Notes: generated by a model not told the origin, from the letters alone. A stretch of DNA of 64,000 nt from CAWBRY01 sp963791295 (GCA_963791295.1 CAWBRY010000001.1:744001-808000), one strand, 5' to 3'; shown: positions 10,616 to 19,141, numbered from the stretch's first letter. Numbers and translations: made by a program.

Positions 10616-11375
10616 CTAAGATCTTTCTTCCGGTGTAAATGCAACATATTCCTAGGCTTAGCGGTTTACATTCGGTATCGGAGTATCCAACCTTGTTTAA
10701 AATATTAATAAAATGATGCCGGTCTGGAAAGGCATTTGAGCAGATTCATTCAGATATTGATAAGCGTTCTTTGTTCTGATTGAAACCAGCGGGCAACCTG
10801 TGGGGCCACCAATCTCATATAACCACTTATATAAGTCGTTTAACCGCTTTCGCCTGGGTTTTGAAAATTCAAGAACCACGAACTGGCCGCCAGGTTTTAA
10901 GCACCCTCATCATTTCCTCTAAGGCCGCGTTTCAAGGTTTTCAAAGTTCCGCACTCCAAATGCCACCATCACCGCATCAAACGTATTATCGGCAAAATTT
11001 ATTGTTTCAGAATCCCCATGAAGTAAGCTCGATTTTGTCGTAAGTCCTTCTTTTTCAATCTTTTTCCTTCCGATTTCCAGCATTTCTTCGGAGATATCGA
11101 TCCCAATGACCTTCCGGGGTTTCAAGCATTTTGCTGGCCAGGATTGCCATATCGGCAGTTCCTGTGGCTACATCCAGAATATTCTGTGGATTGTACTTTT
11201 TCAATTTACGGATGGCCTTTTTTCGCCATCCGATATCGGTCCTCACTGAGAGAGAAAGCGATTCATCAGCATCATACCGGCCCGCAATGCGGTCAAACAT
11301 TTCTGCTACCTGTTCTTTTTTCCCTTTTTCGAGTCTTTAAAAGGTACGATATGATCGTGAGGCAATGATCGGCAT
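10616..11375 (-). pseudogene. ubiE: UbiE/MenG-type quinone methyltransferase, interrupted by frameshifts
   Basis: SAM-dependent C-methyltransferase of menaquinone synthesis (demethylmenaquinone to menaquinone; Bacteroidota use menaquinone). Segments in order: a Lys-rich start around HDHIVPFKDS, MFDRIAGRYD, the SAM motif ILDVATGTADMA, GIDISEEMLEIGRKKIEKEG, FDAVMVAFGVRNFENL, MVLEFSKPR, NAYQYLNESAQ, and a C-terminus LGICCIYTGRK. The expected family length is about 240-245 residues, which matches this span. Frame breaks lie near 11345, 11265, 11110, 10900 and 10740. The end (tag at 10616) assumes one more small indel, since the uninterrupted frame otherwise runs into the PorT signal peptide. Confidence 0.8.
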
Positions 11376-11464
11376 GGGACGCAAAGTTAGCGATGCTCTT
11401 TGATGAATGGACCAGGTTGTTCTGACTAGAAAAGTGTAGTTCGTTAACTTGCGCGATATCTGCA

Positions 11465-12082
11465 ATGGAAATCGTTTCTGCAAACTATCTCATCAGCAAT
11501 GCTACCTATACGGATTGTCCAAAGCCCGACAGGCCTGAATATGCTTTCATGGGAAGAAGCAATGTCGGCAAATCATCGCTGATCAATATGATCTGCAACA
11601 AGACCCATCTGGCGAAAACATCATCAACACCGGGAAAGACCCAACTTATCAATCATTTTGAAATAGTTTCAAGCGATAAGAAAAAATGGTTTATCGTGGA
11701 TCTGCCGGGATATGGATATGCCTCGGTAGCGCAAAGAAGTCGCCGGCGATGGGAACAAATGATTGAAGGTTATATACGCACGAGAGAGAACCTCGTTTGT
11801 TTGTTTCTATTGATTGATAGTCGTCATAAACCACAGACCATCGATCTGCAATTCATCGATCAATTAGGTAAATGGGAATCGCCATTTGTGCTGGTATTTA
11901 CCAAAGCAGATAAGAATAAACCGGCCGCAACAACCCGCAACGTTGAAGCTTTTTTGAACGCGCTTTCGAAAAATTGGGAAGAATCTCCACCATATTTCAT
12001 CACATCAGCTACTGACAAAAAAGGACGTGAGCCCGTGCTGGACTATATTAGCGGCCTCAACAATAGTTATAAGAGGCTTTAA
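11465..12082 (+). CDS. engB: Ribosome-biogenesis GTPase EngB/YihA
   Basis: Essential GTPase of the TrmE-Era-EngA-EngB family acting in large-subunit ribosome assembly. The 205 residues, family-typical length, hold all G motifs: G1 GRSNVGKS at residues 30-37, G2 threonine in TSSTPGKTQ, G3 DLPGYG at about 79-84, G4 TKAD near 145 and G5 ITSA near 180. It is intact, in contrast to the broken genes immediately to its left, and marks the right boundary of the frameshifted block. It is transcribed divergently from ubiE with an 89-bp gap. Confidence 0.95.
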   Translation: MEIVSANYLISNATYTDCPKPDRPEYAFMGRSNVGKSSLINMICNKTHLAKTSSTPGKTQLINHFEIVSSDKKKWFIVDLPGYGYASVAQRSRRRWEQMIEGYIRTRENLVCLFLLIDSRHKPQTIDLQFIDQLGKWESPFVLVFTKADKNKPAATTRNVEAFLNALSKNWEESPPYFITSATDKKGREPVLDYISGLNNSYKRL

Positions 12083-12129
12083 AAAAAAATCTTTCGTTCC
12101 GAGTGCTAGTAGTTTCCAGATTATTCACT

Positions 12130-12137
12130 TACATTTG
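12130..12137 (+). promoter_or_regulatory. Candidate Bacteroidota -7 promoter element (TACATTTG)
   Basis: TACATTTG matches the Bacteroidota -7 consensus TAnnTTTG and lies 18 bp before the ATG of the small exported-protein gene at 12156. No clear -33 TTTG is seen at the usual distance. Confidence 0.4.
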
Positions 12138-12155
12138 CCTAATTTTAAGTAGCTT

Positions 12156-12377
12156 ATGAGAGCAATTATATCCGAGAAAAATCTAGTGGTGGTATTATTT
12201 GTTTTAGTACTCATCACTTTTGCCCTGGCGCAGGAAGACAGTAAAAAACTGGAGAAAGCATATATCGGTGTTAGCGCCTCCGCTTCTTCCACATTCGCGT
12301 CCCTACCGGGACCGCAACTAAATTTATCCCCGTCTGATAATAACATTCCTGCCAACACGCTTGATCACTCTGAATAA
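12156..12377 (+). CDS. Small putative exported protein, 73 residues
   Basis: No family recognised. It starts with a short charged segment and a strong hydrophobic stretch (VVVLFVLVLITFALAQ, residues about 11-26) that reads as a signal peptide or membrane anchor, followed by a Ser/Pro/Asn-rich tail of about 45 residues. Support for being real: a TAnnTTTG promoter-like element sits at the right distance upstream, and the signal-peptide pattern is unlikely by chance. Against it: no homologue comes to mind, and it is short. An antisense frame over the same bases shows no such pattern. Confidence 0.45.
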   Translation: MRAIISEKNLVVVLFVLVLITFALAQEDSKKLEKAYIGVSASASSTFASLPGPQLNLSPSDNNIPANTLDHSE

Positions 12378-12398
12378 ATCGAAATTCTTCGCGTTAGA

Positions 12399-13406
12399 TC
12401 ACCACAAATAGTTGGATGAGATATAAAAGATCGCTGTTGCACCTGCTGTGCCCGATACGGAGCTTGCTTGCCATTGTGAGTAATGACATAGGGCTAACAG
12501 CTTCGGCACGGTCTCTTCCGGAGCATGTTTACGGCTCACGATATACATTTTCCAAATATTACGCATCGGAACAATATATCCAATCGCCATCACGCAGATC
12601 GAAGCGATCCAGGTCAAATACATGTTTGGAAAGATGTGCCGATTGTCGACAGTATCCCATCGCGCAGATATGTGCCAGTACAGGCCACCAAACACAATGA
12701 TCATTCCAGCGATCGGCACTAGCAATGAAGCTTGCATAGAACCAGGAACTCCGAGTCTTACAGCGGGCGTCTTCAATCCTTCCTGGCGGTCTTCGAGATA
12801 ATCGAGTGCCTGATTGCTAAATTCGAATCCATATTGTACGAGAGCAAAGCCCACAATGAACATCAATAATGATATAGGAATGTTGCCGAGGTAGGTATAG
12901 GTCGAGAGCAAAAGAGGGATAATGCAGGTAGAAAGCATCAGGGATACACCATGCCAGAATACGCCCCGCAATTTAAATTGAAGAGGAGGAATCGAATAGC
13001 CATATCCAAAGAAAGCTTCTGCAGCGACAAGGACGAGAACGAACCAGTATCCGGTCCCGGACTGAAGTGCCAGATGTACTGCCAGCACTACAGCAAGGGC
13101 AATTTGAATAAGAATGATGGACCATGTTGTGCGTAATCCGATTAACCGGATAGAGGCCGGGATACGATTTTTATGTGTTGGATACTTATAATCAACGTGC
13201 CGATCGATGACAGAGTTAATTCCCAGGCCGGCGAAGATCATGAGTCCAACGATCGCAAGCCCTTCAATGACCCGTAAAGAGAGCAGACTCGAGGGTGACT
13301 GCGCACAAAGAAAGAAAGTGATCGTCATCCCAGGCAGGGTCGCATAGATATATTCAAAACGAAATATGTGAAGAACTGCGGTCAATTTTGATTGTGTGGT
13401 ACTCAT
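12399..13406 (-). CDS. UbiA-family polyprenyltransferase-like membrane protein
   Basis: Integral-membrane aromatic prenyltransferase family, with about eight to nine hydrophobic helices over 335 residues. The first Asp-rich motif is seen as NSVIDRHVDYKYPTHKNRIP (NxxxDxxxD) around residue 64, and the second as DYLEDRQEGLKTPAVRLG (DxxxD, then the conserved Thr-Pro) around residue 205. Both bind the Mg-prenyl-diphosphate. The substrate is unclear: there are no menA, heme O or chlorophyll genes beside it, so it could serve quinone, carotenoid-like or lipid prenylation. The YkuK-like gene lies 36 bp upstream on the same strand, suggesting an operon. Confidence 0.8.
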   Translation of the reverse strand: MSTTQSKLTAVLHIFRFEYIYATLPGMTITFFLCAQSPSSLLSLRVIEGLAIVGLMIFAGLGINSVIDRHVDYKYPTHKNRIPASIRLIGLRTTWSIILIQIALAVVLAVHLALQSGTGYWFVLVLVAAEAFFGYGYSIPPLQFKLRGVFWHGVSLMLSTCIIPLLLSTYTYLGNIPISLLMFIVGFALVQYGFEFSNQALDYLEDRQEGLKTPAVRLGVPGSMQASLLVPIAGMIIVFGGLYWHISARWDTVDNRHIFPNMYLTWIASICVMAIGYIVPMRNIWKMYIVSRKHAPEETVPKLLALCHYSQWQASSVSGTAGATAIFYISSNYLW

Positions 13407-13442
13407 GACCTATCAGAAGAGCAAGAAAGTAGAAAAGGGAGA

Positions 13443-13916
13443 TCAATTCACGATCTTATTGGCGCAACTGCTGCTGGCAAATGCTTCAGGTTTTGCTTTA
13501 AATGCAAAGCCCATTCCGAGAATATATCCCATCGCTTCTTTCAGTGCGTCATTACTCTTAAAATGAGGATTGGTGTTGATGTCGGCATGCACTTCCATAT
13601 CCACATCATACACGGTGAAGAGATTGCAAAGTTCATAAGCGATCTCAATGCTTTTTGCCACTTCCATCAGCATGCGTTCCTTGATAGTGAATTGTTGCCT
13701 TGTTTTTTCATTGTGGATGAACATGAATCCACCATGGCCTTCCCGGAGAAAGACAATGACGGTAGCAAATTCAGTCTCGTGGCCTTTTACCTGGGAATCA
13801 GTGCCGATGCAGACTTTGAGCCGGTAGCCTTTTGCAATTTCGCGTTTGATCGCGTATTCCACGGCATCAAGGATGGGTATTTCAATCGGGTCGCCATTAA
13901 ATTTTCGCCAGCGCAT
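13443..13916 (-). CDS. YkuK/DUF458-family RNase H-fold protein
   Basis: Small cytoplasmic protein with the DUF458 (YkuK) pattern, a predicted RNase H-like fold: WRKFNGDPIEIPILDAV at the start, VCIGTDSQVKG with the lead acidic residue around 50, ATVIVFLREGHGGFMF, and later DVDMEVHADIN with further acidic residues. No experimental role is firmly known to me. The start at 13916 (MRWRKF) is chosen because family members begin there. An in-frame ATG at 14000 would add 28 residues and translate through a terminator-like hairpin. Confidence 0.75.
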   Translation of the reverse strand: MRWRKFNGDPIEIPILDAVEYAIKREIAKGYRLKVCIGTDSQVKGHETEFATVIVFLREGHGGFMFIHNEKTRQQFTIKERMLMEVAKSIEIAYELCNLFTVYDVDMEVHADINTNPHFKSNDALKEAMGYILGMGFAFKAKPEAFASSSCANKIVN

Positions 13917-13918
13917 AA

Positions 13919-13954
13919 TAAAAAGAGGTTTTCCCAAGATAGAGAAAAACCTCT
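13919..13954 (-). terminator. Intrinsic terminator-like hairpin directly before the YkuK-like gene
   Basis: Read on the minus strand, AGAGGTTTT pairs with AAAACCTCT (9-bp stem, 13-base loop), with a T5 run straight after. It sits between the stop of the secreted metzincin (14007) and the ATG at 13916, only a few bases from that ATG. It is probably the metzincin terminator; in a longer transcript it could also attenuate the YkuK-like gene. Confidence 0.6.
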
Positions 13955-13978
13955 GAATAACAAGTAGGCACGGATTAA

Positions 13979-13997
13979 TGTTCTGATTATCAGAACA
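13979..13997. repeat. 8-bp perfect inverted repeat with 3-base loop
   Basis: TGTTCTGA-TTA-TCAGAACA lies 10 bp past the stop of the metzincin gene. It could be a transcript-end hairpin or a small regulator's operator; there is no T-tract on the minus-strand side. Confidence 0.4.
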
Positions 13998-14006
13998 CAA
14001 AAAACT

Positions 14007-15616
14007 TTATTGGCGCACAAATCTATCTGTCCATTGCTCCGTTTTTGTGGTGAAACGGATCAGATACATACCGGTAGGCATATGTCGAAGATGAATATCG
14101 TATTGACACCAATCGTCAACTGTCCCTGGCCGATAGTTTTTCCATTAAGATCATGGATGGAATACTGGAAATTACCTGGACTGTTGACGAAATGGAATTT
14201 GTCGAAATCAGATTGCTGACCAATTTGGACGCGGCCACTGAACTGGTTGAGCGAAGGGTAACAATGTTTGAATAAGTATTGGTGGTTATTCTCGAAGGTT
14301 ACGTTCAAGCGGTATTGCGCTGATACCGTCGCTCAATGGTCTATACTCATAAGAGCGATCACCGAGAGCCGTGTTGAATCAATGGAACTGAAATATCTCC
14401 CATCGGTAGAAATCTCCAATACCTGTCTGGTCACTGTCTCATCAGCATCGATGATCCAATTTAAATCGATGGTTGTCTCCATTTAATGCGCCATGTAATT
14501 CCAGATCTCCTCAGAGGAAGTGGCGTGCTGGTAGAAGTAAAATCTGCCTTTTAATGCATAGGAGCCAAGACTTGCATAACTCGGTGCGTAGATATTTCCT
14601 TTTCCTTCAATTTTCAAATAATAAGTTCCTGGATTAAGGATCGTGTCAATGACAGAGCTCAGTAAAGTTCCCGGATTATACATGCTCATTTGTGCTTGCG
14701 ATTATTAAACATTGCTCACTTGCAGGTCCAGGTTCGAGCCGGCGTCACCGGTGCCTACATTATATGGCGTGGCCTTCAACTGAAGCCGTCCCTGTGAAGG
14801 CTGGATGAATTTGATCATATCCTGATCAGTATTTCGCTCAATCACTCCATTGATAGTAAAACTATTGCCGCAAAATTGGCGCCGGATGCAGAGGCAAACG
14901 TGGCTGCATAATCATCGTCCCTAAAAGTAAATCCATTGCCGGTAGTGATAATATCGAGATCACTTTGATAACTGGTACATCCGAATGAATTCGGGTCCAT
15001 TATTCCAAAGAGTCAGGTTTTGATAATAGCCAGCACCCATGATCGGCGCCCAGCCAATTTCTCCGCTTCCCTGGCCATAATTATAATCATTGGTCTTGTT
15101 ACAATTCGCATCATAACTGGATTGATGATATAGCCCAAGTGTATGACCTGCTTCATGAGCAAGCAGCCTCCGCAATATTTTTCACATTGTATCCAAGAAG
15201 GGCAGAAAAAACAAAACAGGAGTATCATCACCCCAAATAAATGAACCGACAAATGAAACGCCTCCGGAAGAACCATACCAGGATGATGAAATGGTCAGGA
15301 TGATCCTTGTTCTTTCCGTAGGAGGTGCGGCGAGGAAAACTGTTGAATCGGTGGTGATGTTGATATTAAAAGGACGGTAGTCTTCGGACACCCGGTTAAA
15401 TACTTCGATGATCTGGGCATTGGTCAAACCCGAAGCATTACAATAAATTGGTCCGGTGGAATTCCAACTCGTGCCGATTACTGTGTGGCCGTCGAAATCC
15501 AGGAATATGACGGCTTGAGAAGTTAGATGGGAACTCATGGGTGGAACCTGTGCGATGCTGGTCAGCGTGCTGACCAAACATAGGGCGATCAGGATAGGTC
15601 GGATAATGGTTTTCAT
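14007..15616 (-). pseudogene. Secreted metzincin protease with type IX sorting domain, interrupted by frameshifts
   Basis: A signal peptide opens the gene (MKTIIRPILIALCLVSTLTS at 15616), followed by AVIFLDFDGHTV, a FNRVSEDYRPFNINIT block, and the metzincin zinc site HEAGHTLGLYHQ near 15130-15160 with a Met-turn-like APIMGAGY. Later pieces are a GTYYLKIEGKG pre-peptidase-like beta domain (about 14600) and a C-terminal type A sorting domain (GRVQIGQQSDF, YSIHDLNGKTIGQGQL, GMYLIRFTT) ending at 14007. Such C-terminal domains direct cargo to the type IX system, which agrees with porT nearby. Frame breaks occur near 15180, 14950, 14700-14900, 14490, 14310 and 14090. The total of about 535 residues is otherwise complete. 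Confidence 0.8.
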
Positions 15617-15705
15617 TGCAGGACGGATTTACGAAACGTTTTCAATAAGGGTATGGGTACGAAAAAAAACGGCCGGTTAAAATTTTTAGGATTGGTTAAT
15701 AAAGT

Positions 15706-16188
15706 TTATTCATTTACAAGTTCATTGAAATTTCTTTTAACGAGAACAAACTCACCATCCTTGTTTATTAACTGGAAAAGATCGCCATGTTCAAAACTCA
15801 CGATCCTGCCGGAATAAATGACGCTACCATCCTGCTTCTTGATCCGGGAAAACGTCAACCGGGCCCCGTTGAAATTTGATGTATTGATCACCACACTCTG
15901 GATACTATTGTTGTATTTGGATACGACAGACACTACCTGTCCTTCCAATTTAAATGGCATTTTTTCTGAAAGATTAACGTTGATGGAATTGCCAACTGTT
16001 TTTGTGAGCAGACCGACCAAACTGTTTAGGCTGACCGGAATTCTATCCGGATATGTTTGAAATAGCTTCGGACGGCGAAGATTTGGTTCATTAATTGGAA
16101 CAGGTGGATTTTGCTTTTGTCCGAAGGAACAGACATGAGTTAGTATAATGCATACGGATAGTATGCCAGTACGGAGGTTTTTCATCAT
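15706..16188 (-). CDS. Exported protein of unknown function
   Basis: The protein has 160 residues. A signal peptide (about residues 1-23, ending near CSFGQ) is followed by a Pro/Asn-rich linker and a beta-rich region: SINVNLSEKMPFKLEGQVVS, SVVINTSNFNGARL, and a C-terminal GDLFQLINKDGEFVLVKR. No family is recognised. It sits 89 bp upstream of the secreted metzincin on the same strand, and its ordering and secretion signal suggest a partner such as a propeptide-like or inhibitor-like protein, which is inference only. Confidence 0.65.
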   Translation of the reverse strand: MMKNLRTGILSVCIILTHVCSFGQKQNPPVPINEPNLRRPKLFQTYPDRIPVSLNSLVGLLTKTVGNSINVNLSEKMPFKLEGQVVSVVSKYNNSIQSVVINTSNFNGARLTFSRIKKQDGSVIYSGRIVSFEHGDLFQLINKDGEFVLVKRNFNELVNE

Positions 16189-16372
16189 TCAGGGTTTGAA
16201 CTAGGTAAAAGGATATTGCTCAGTAGCAGGAAATTCTTTGCTACAGTTTTCGAAGGGGACGGTGCTGTAAGATTTGGAAAATAAATCAGTAACTCCAAGC
16301 AGAAGGAATGACAAAAGATAAAAAAGGGGTGTTACTACTTTTTGATGAATAGTAAATGTTCGCGAACAGTTG

Positions 16373-16741
16373 TCAGTATTGGCCGATGCTCAATAAAACC
16401 AGCGTGCACGCCTCCAGGGGGTTGATATTGTGTTTGCTGGCGAGGGAGGCTAATTCCGGATTTTCCGCGCCGGGATTGAAGATTATCCGCCTGGGCTTTA
16501 GGGAAATGATATAGTCATAATATTCCTTTTGATGCCTCGCATTGAGATAAAGTGTTACTGTATCAACGTTATCGAGCGGCACCTGCTTCGTTTCTACCGG
16601 CACGTCGGCTACCAATGCATGTCTTCTGCCAATAGCGGCTACCGGGTAGCCTTTTTGTCGTAGAAGGTTAATGGCAAAATGGCTGTAACGAGAAGGGTTT
16701 CCGGATGCTCCCAGGACCAGGGTCTTCTTTTTCTCAGTCAT
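16373..16741 (-). CDS. CoA-binding domain protein (YccU-like)
   Basis: Stand-alone Rossmann-type CoA-binding domain of 122 residues: TLVLGASGNPSRYSHFAINL carries the nucleotide-binding loop at residues 8-27, GYPVAAIG follows, and RRIIFNPGAENPELASLA near residue 84 is the family's NPGAEN-type motif. Such small proteins resemble the first domain of succinyl-CoA synthetase alpha but have no catalytic partner; their role is not well settled. The GbsR-type regulator is the next gene upstream, 40 bp away. Confidence 0.85.
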   Translation of the reverse strand: MTEKKKTLVLGASGNPSRYSHFAINLLRQKGYPVAAIGRRHALVADVPVETKQVPLDNVDTVTLYLNARHQKEYYDYIISLKPRRIIFNPGAENPELASLASKHNINPLEACTLVLLSIGQY

Positions 16742-16781
16742 CCTGCAAAGCTAAGTTGTATTTATACATGAAGGGGTTCGC

Positions 16782-17288
16782 TTATTTAAAGAACTTCATC
16801 ATCGTGCCAACAAACCAGTGCTCATCTGCATTTACCATTGCATCCAATGTCTTGTTGGCCTTGCTCCCCAATTTCTTTATCCCGCCCACGGTATCGATAA
16901 AAGTCCTGACATGCTTATCTCTTTTATCGCCTTCTACGCGTTCCAGCCTATCCAGCAAAAGAAGCATAGGTTCCAACTCCCGTTTCTTTCTTTCCTTGAC
17001 GATCTGCCGCATTACCTTCCATATATCCTTTTCAGCAGAAAAGTATTCTTTTCTTTCTCCGGATAATAAGATCCTTTCCACCAGACCCCAATTGATGAGT
17101 TCGCGGATGTTCATGTTCGTATTGCCACGGCTGATATCGAGCGCCGCCATGATATCATCCTGGGTCATCGGGTCAGGGCTGATCAACAAGAGGGCATGGA
17201 TCTGTGCCATGCTACGGTTGATGCCCCAATGCGTACCAAATGCGCCCCAACTCCCGATAAATTGCTGTTTTGCTTCGGTCAGTTTCAT
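16782..17288 (-). CDS. GbsR/MarR-family transcriptional regulator
   Basis: Winged-helix DNA-binding protein of 168 residues. The N-terminal helix MKLTEAKQQFIGSWGAFG and the wHTH region (MTQDDIMAALDISRGNTNMN, recognition helix about residues 45-65; beta-wing ERILLSGERKEYF) match the GbsR branch of MarR-like repressors. The C-terminal half is a long charged coiled region for dimerisation. A 20-bp palindrome lies 28-47 bp upstream of its start (17316-17335), suggesting autoregulation. It is the first gene after pdh E2 on this strand; possible targets are itself and the CoA-binding gene. Confidence 0.85.
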   Translation of the reverse strand: MKLTEAKQQFIGSWGAFGTHWGINRSMAQIHALLLISPDPMTQDDIMAALDISRGNTNMNIRELINWGLVERILLSGERKEYFSAEKDIWKVMRQIVKERKKRELEPMLLLLDRLERVEGDKRDKHVRTFIDTVGGIKKLGSKANKTLDAMVNADEHWFVGTMMKFFK

Positions 17289-17315
17289 ACAATAAAAGTA
17301 TGGACCGATTCTGAA

Positions 17316-17335
17316 TTTTCAATAATTTTTGAAAA
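17316..17335. promoter_or_regulatory. Palindromic operator candidate for the GbsR/MarR regulator
   Basis: TTTTCAA-N6-TTGAAAA, a perfect 7+7 inverted repeat of 20 bp, lies between the stop of pdh E2 (17343) and the start of the regulator (17288). Size and symmetry are those expected for a MarR-type dimer. AT-richness makes chance symmetry possible. Confidence 0.4.
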
Positions 17336-17342
17336 ATGGCTG

Positions 17343-19061
17343 TTATACCAGCATCGTCACCGGGTTCTCCAGATATTTCTTGAAGGTTTGCAGGTAAGCC
17401 GCGCCGGTAGCGCCATCCACACTGCGGTGATCGCAGCTCATCGTTATTTTCATCACATGACTCACGCCAAATCCCTCTGGTTTCTTCACTACCACTTCTT
17501 TGATCTTGCCAACAGCCATGATACAACTGTCGGGAGGATTGATGATGGCTGTGAATTCTTCGATATCCATCATTCCCAAATTGGAAATGGTAAAGGTATT
17601 TCCGGTGAATTCATTTGGCTGCAATTTCTTGTTGCGCGCTTTTCCACTCAACTCCTTACTTTCCTGAGCAATCTGCGCCAGGGTTTTTTGATCGGCAAAA
17701 CGGATAACGGGAACAATTAATCCGTCTTCTATGGCTACTGCAACGCCGATATGTATATGGTGATGCCTTCTGATCTTATCGCCCATCCACGAGGCATTGA
17801 CTGCCGGATGTTGCCTTAATGCGAGGGCGGCTGCCTTGACCACCAGATCATTAAAACTAATTTTTACCGGACTTACTTCATTCAACTGTGCCCTGGCCGA
17901 TTGCGCATTGTCCATATTAATCTCCATCGTCAAATAGAAATGCGGTGCACTGAATTTGCTTTCGGCCAAACGCTTGGCAATAATATTTCGAATCTGCGAA
18001 TTGGAGATGTCCGTAAAACCTTCTTCGCCTGCAACGGGAGTGAAGGCTGGAACAGTGGAAGTTTTTCCAGTAGTGGTTTGCGCCTGGCCGGCGGTTTCTT
18101 TATAACTGTCAATATCCGCCTTCACGATTCGACCACCGTCACCGGTTCCTTGTACTTTGCGGATATCAATTCCTTTTGAAGCAGCTAGTTTTTTCGCTAG
18201 TGGCGATGCCTTTACTCTTCCATCACCATTCATCGAAGGAGTCGATTCTGGCTGCGGAGTGGGCTGGCTCTTGGTTTCCGTCTTCGGAGTTGCTACTTTC
18301 TCTGCCTGGGCCGGTTCACTTGATTCTTTAGGTTCACTTGATTCCGCAGGTTTCACGCCACCTTTGACGGCCGCTACAATGGCATTGACATCTACCTTTC
18401 CCTCTTCGCCGATGATACACAATAGTGCATTTACCGGGATCTTCTCACCCTTTTGCGCACCGATATATAAAAGCTTACCGTTCTTGTAACTCTCCAGTTC
18501 CATGGTGGCCTTATCCGTTTCGATCTCGGCCAACACGTCTCCCTTCTTAACAGTATCTCCCACGTTCTTTTGCCATGATGCAATTACTCCTTCTTCCATC
18601 GTATCGCTCAACCTGGGCATCAGAACCACTTCATCCATTTTGGAAACATCCAATGCAGGTGCAGGACTTGATGAACTTTTTTCTGGTTGAGAATTTTTTG
18701 TGGGTTCAGCTGCGGGGGCGGCTTTCTTTTCAGCAGCAGCTGCCGGTTCTTTTTTCTTTTCAGCAGATGCTTTGTCATCTCCATTGCCGGAGTTGTTTTT
18801 CAATAACCCGCTGATGTCTTCACCGGGTGCACCAATGATCGCCAGCAGATCATTTACCTGCAGTTTCCCTCCTTTATCTATTCCAATATGTAATAGAGTG
18901 CCGTCTTTGTAACTCTCCAATTCCATGGTGGCCTTATCGGTTTCCACTTCTGCCAGCAGGTCTCCCTTCTTTACCGGGTCACCAACTTTTTTATGCCATT
19001 CAGCGATCACTCCTTCCGTCATTGTATCGCTCAGCCGGGGCATTAATATCACTTCGGCCAT
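17343..19061 (-). CDS. pdhC: Pyruvate dehydrogenase complex E2, dihydrolipoamide acetyltransferase
   Basis: Core acetyltransferase of the pyruvate dehydrogenase complex, moving the acetyl group from lipoyl-lysine to CoA. Domain order: two lipoyl domains with the modified lysine in ETDKATMELES (about residues 43 and 185), each followed by an Ala/Pro/Glu/Lys-rich swinging linker; a peripheral-subunit-binding domain (ASPLAKKLAASKGIDI, about 290); and the catalytic domain with FTISNLGMMDIEEF and the active-site DHRSVDGATGA near the C-terminus. The ATG at 19061 is preferred over an in-frame TTG two codons earlier. The E1 and E3 genes are not beside it; dnaX lies 80 bp upstream. Confidence 0.93.
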   Translation of the reverse strand: MAEVILMPRLSDTMTEGVIAEWHKKVGDPVKKGDLLAEVETDKATMELESYKDGTLLHIGIDKGGKLQVNDLLAIIGAPGEDISGLLKNNSGNGDDKASAEKKKEPAAAAEKKAAPAAEPTKNSQPEKSSSSPAPALDVSKMDEVVLMPRLSDTMEEGVIASWQKNVGDTVKKGDVLAEIETDKATMELESYKNGKLLYIGAQKGEKIPVNALLCIIGEEGKVDVNAIVAAVKGGVKPAESSEPKESSEPAQAEKVATPKTETKSQPTPQPESTPSMNGDGRVKASPLAKKLAASKGIDIRKVQGTGDGGRIVKADIDSYKETAGQAQTTTGKTSTVPAFTPVAGEEGFTDISNSQIRNIIAKRLAESKFSAPHFYLTMEINMDNAQSARAQLNEVSPVKISFNDLVVKAAALALRQHPAVNASWMGDKIRRHHHIHIGVAVAIEDGLIVPVIRFADQKTLAQIAQESKELSGKARNKKLQPNEFTGNTFTISNLGMMDIEEFTAIINPPDSCIMAVGKIKEVVVKKPEGFGVSHVMKITMSCDHRSVDGATGAAYLQTFKKYLENPVTMLV

Positions 19062-19141
19062 TGACAAATAGTTTTGGCCGAAATTAGGATAATTTAGTGA
19101 ATGCTGAGGCTGATGGAAACGCGTATGCGTGAATAGTCAGA

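Noticed and set aside
9988..10638. Plus-strand open frame of 216 codons over the porT region
   Set aside because: It is the complement of conserved PorT blocks; the minus strand carries the family motifs, this frame none.
4326..11375. Genome decay or horizontally acquired dead island
   Set aside because: Broken genes include core metabolism, motifs are preserved between single-base breaks, and no mobile-element genes or repeats border the block.
16705..17295. Plus-strand open frame of 196 codons
   Set aside because: Shadow of the GbsR-type regulator, whose winged-helix motifs are clear on the minus strand.
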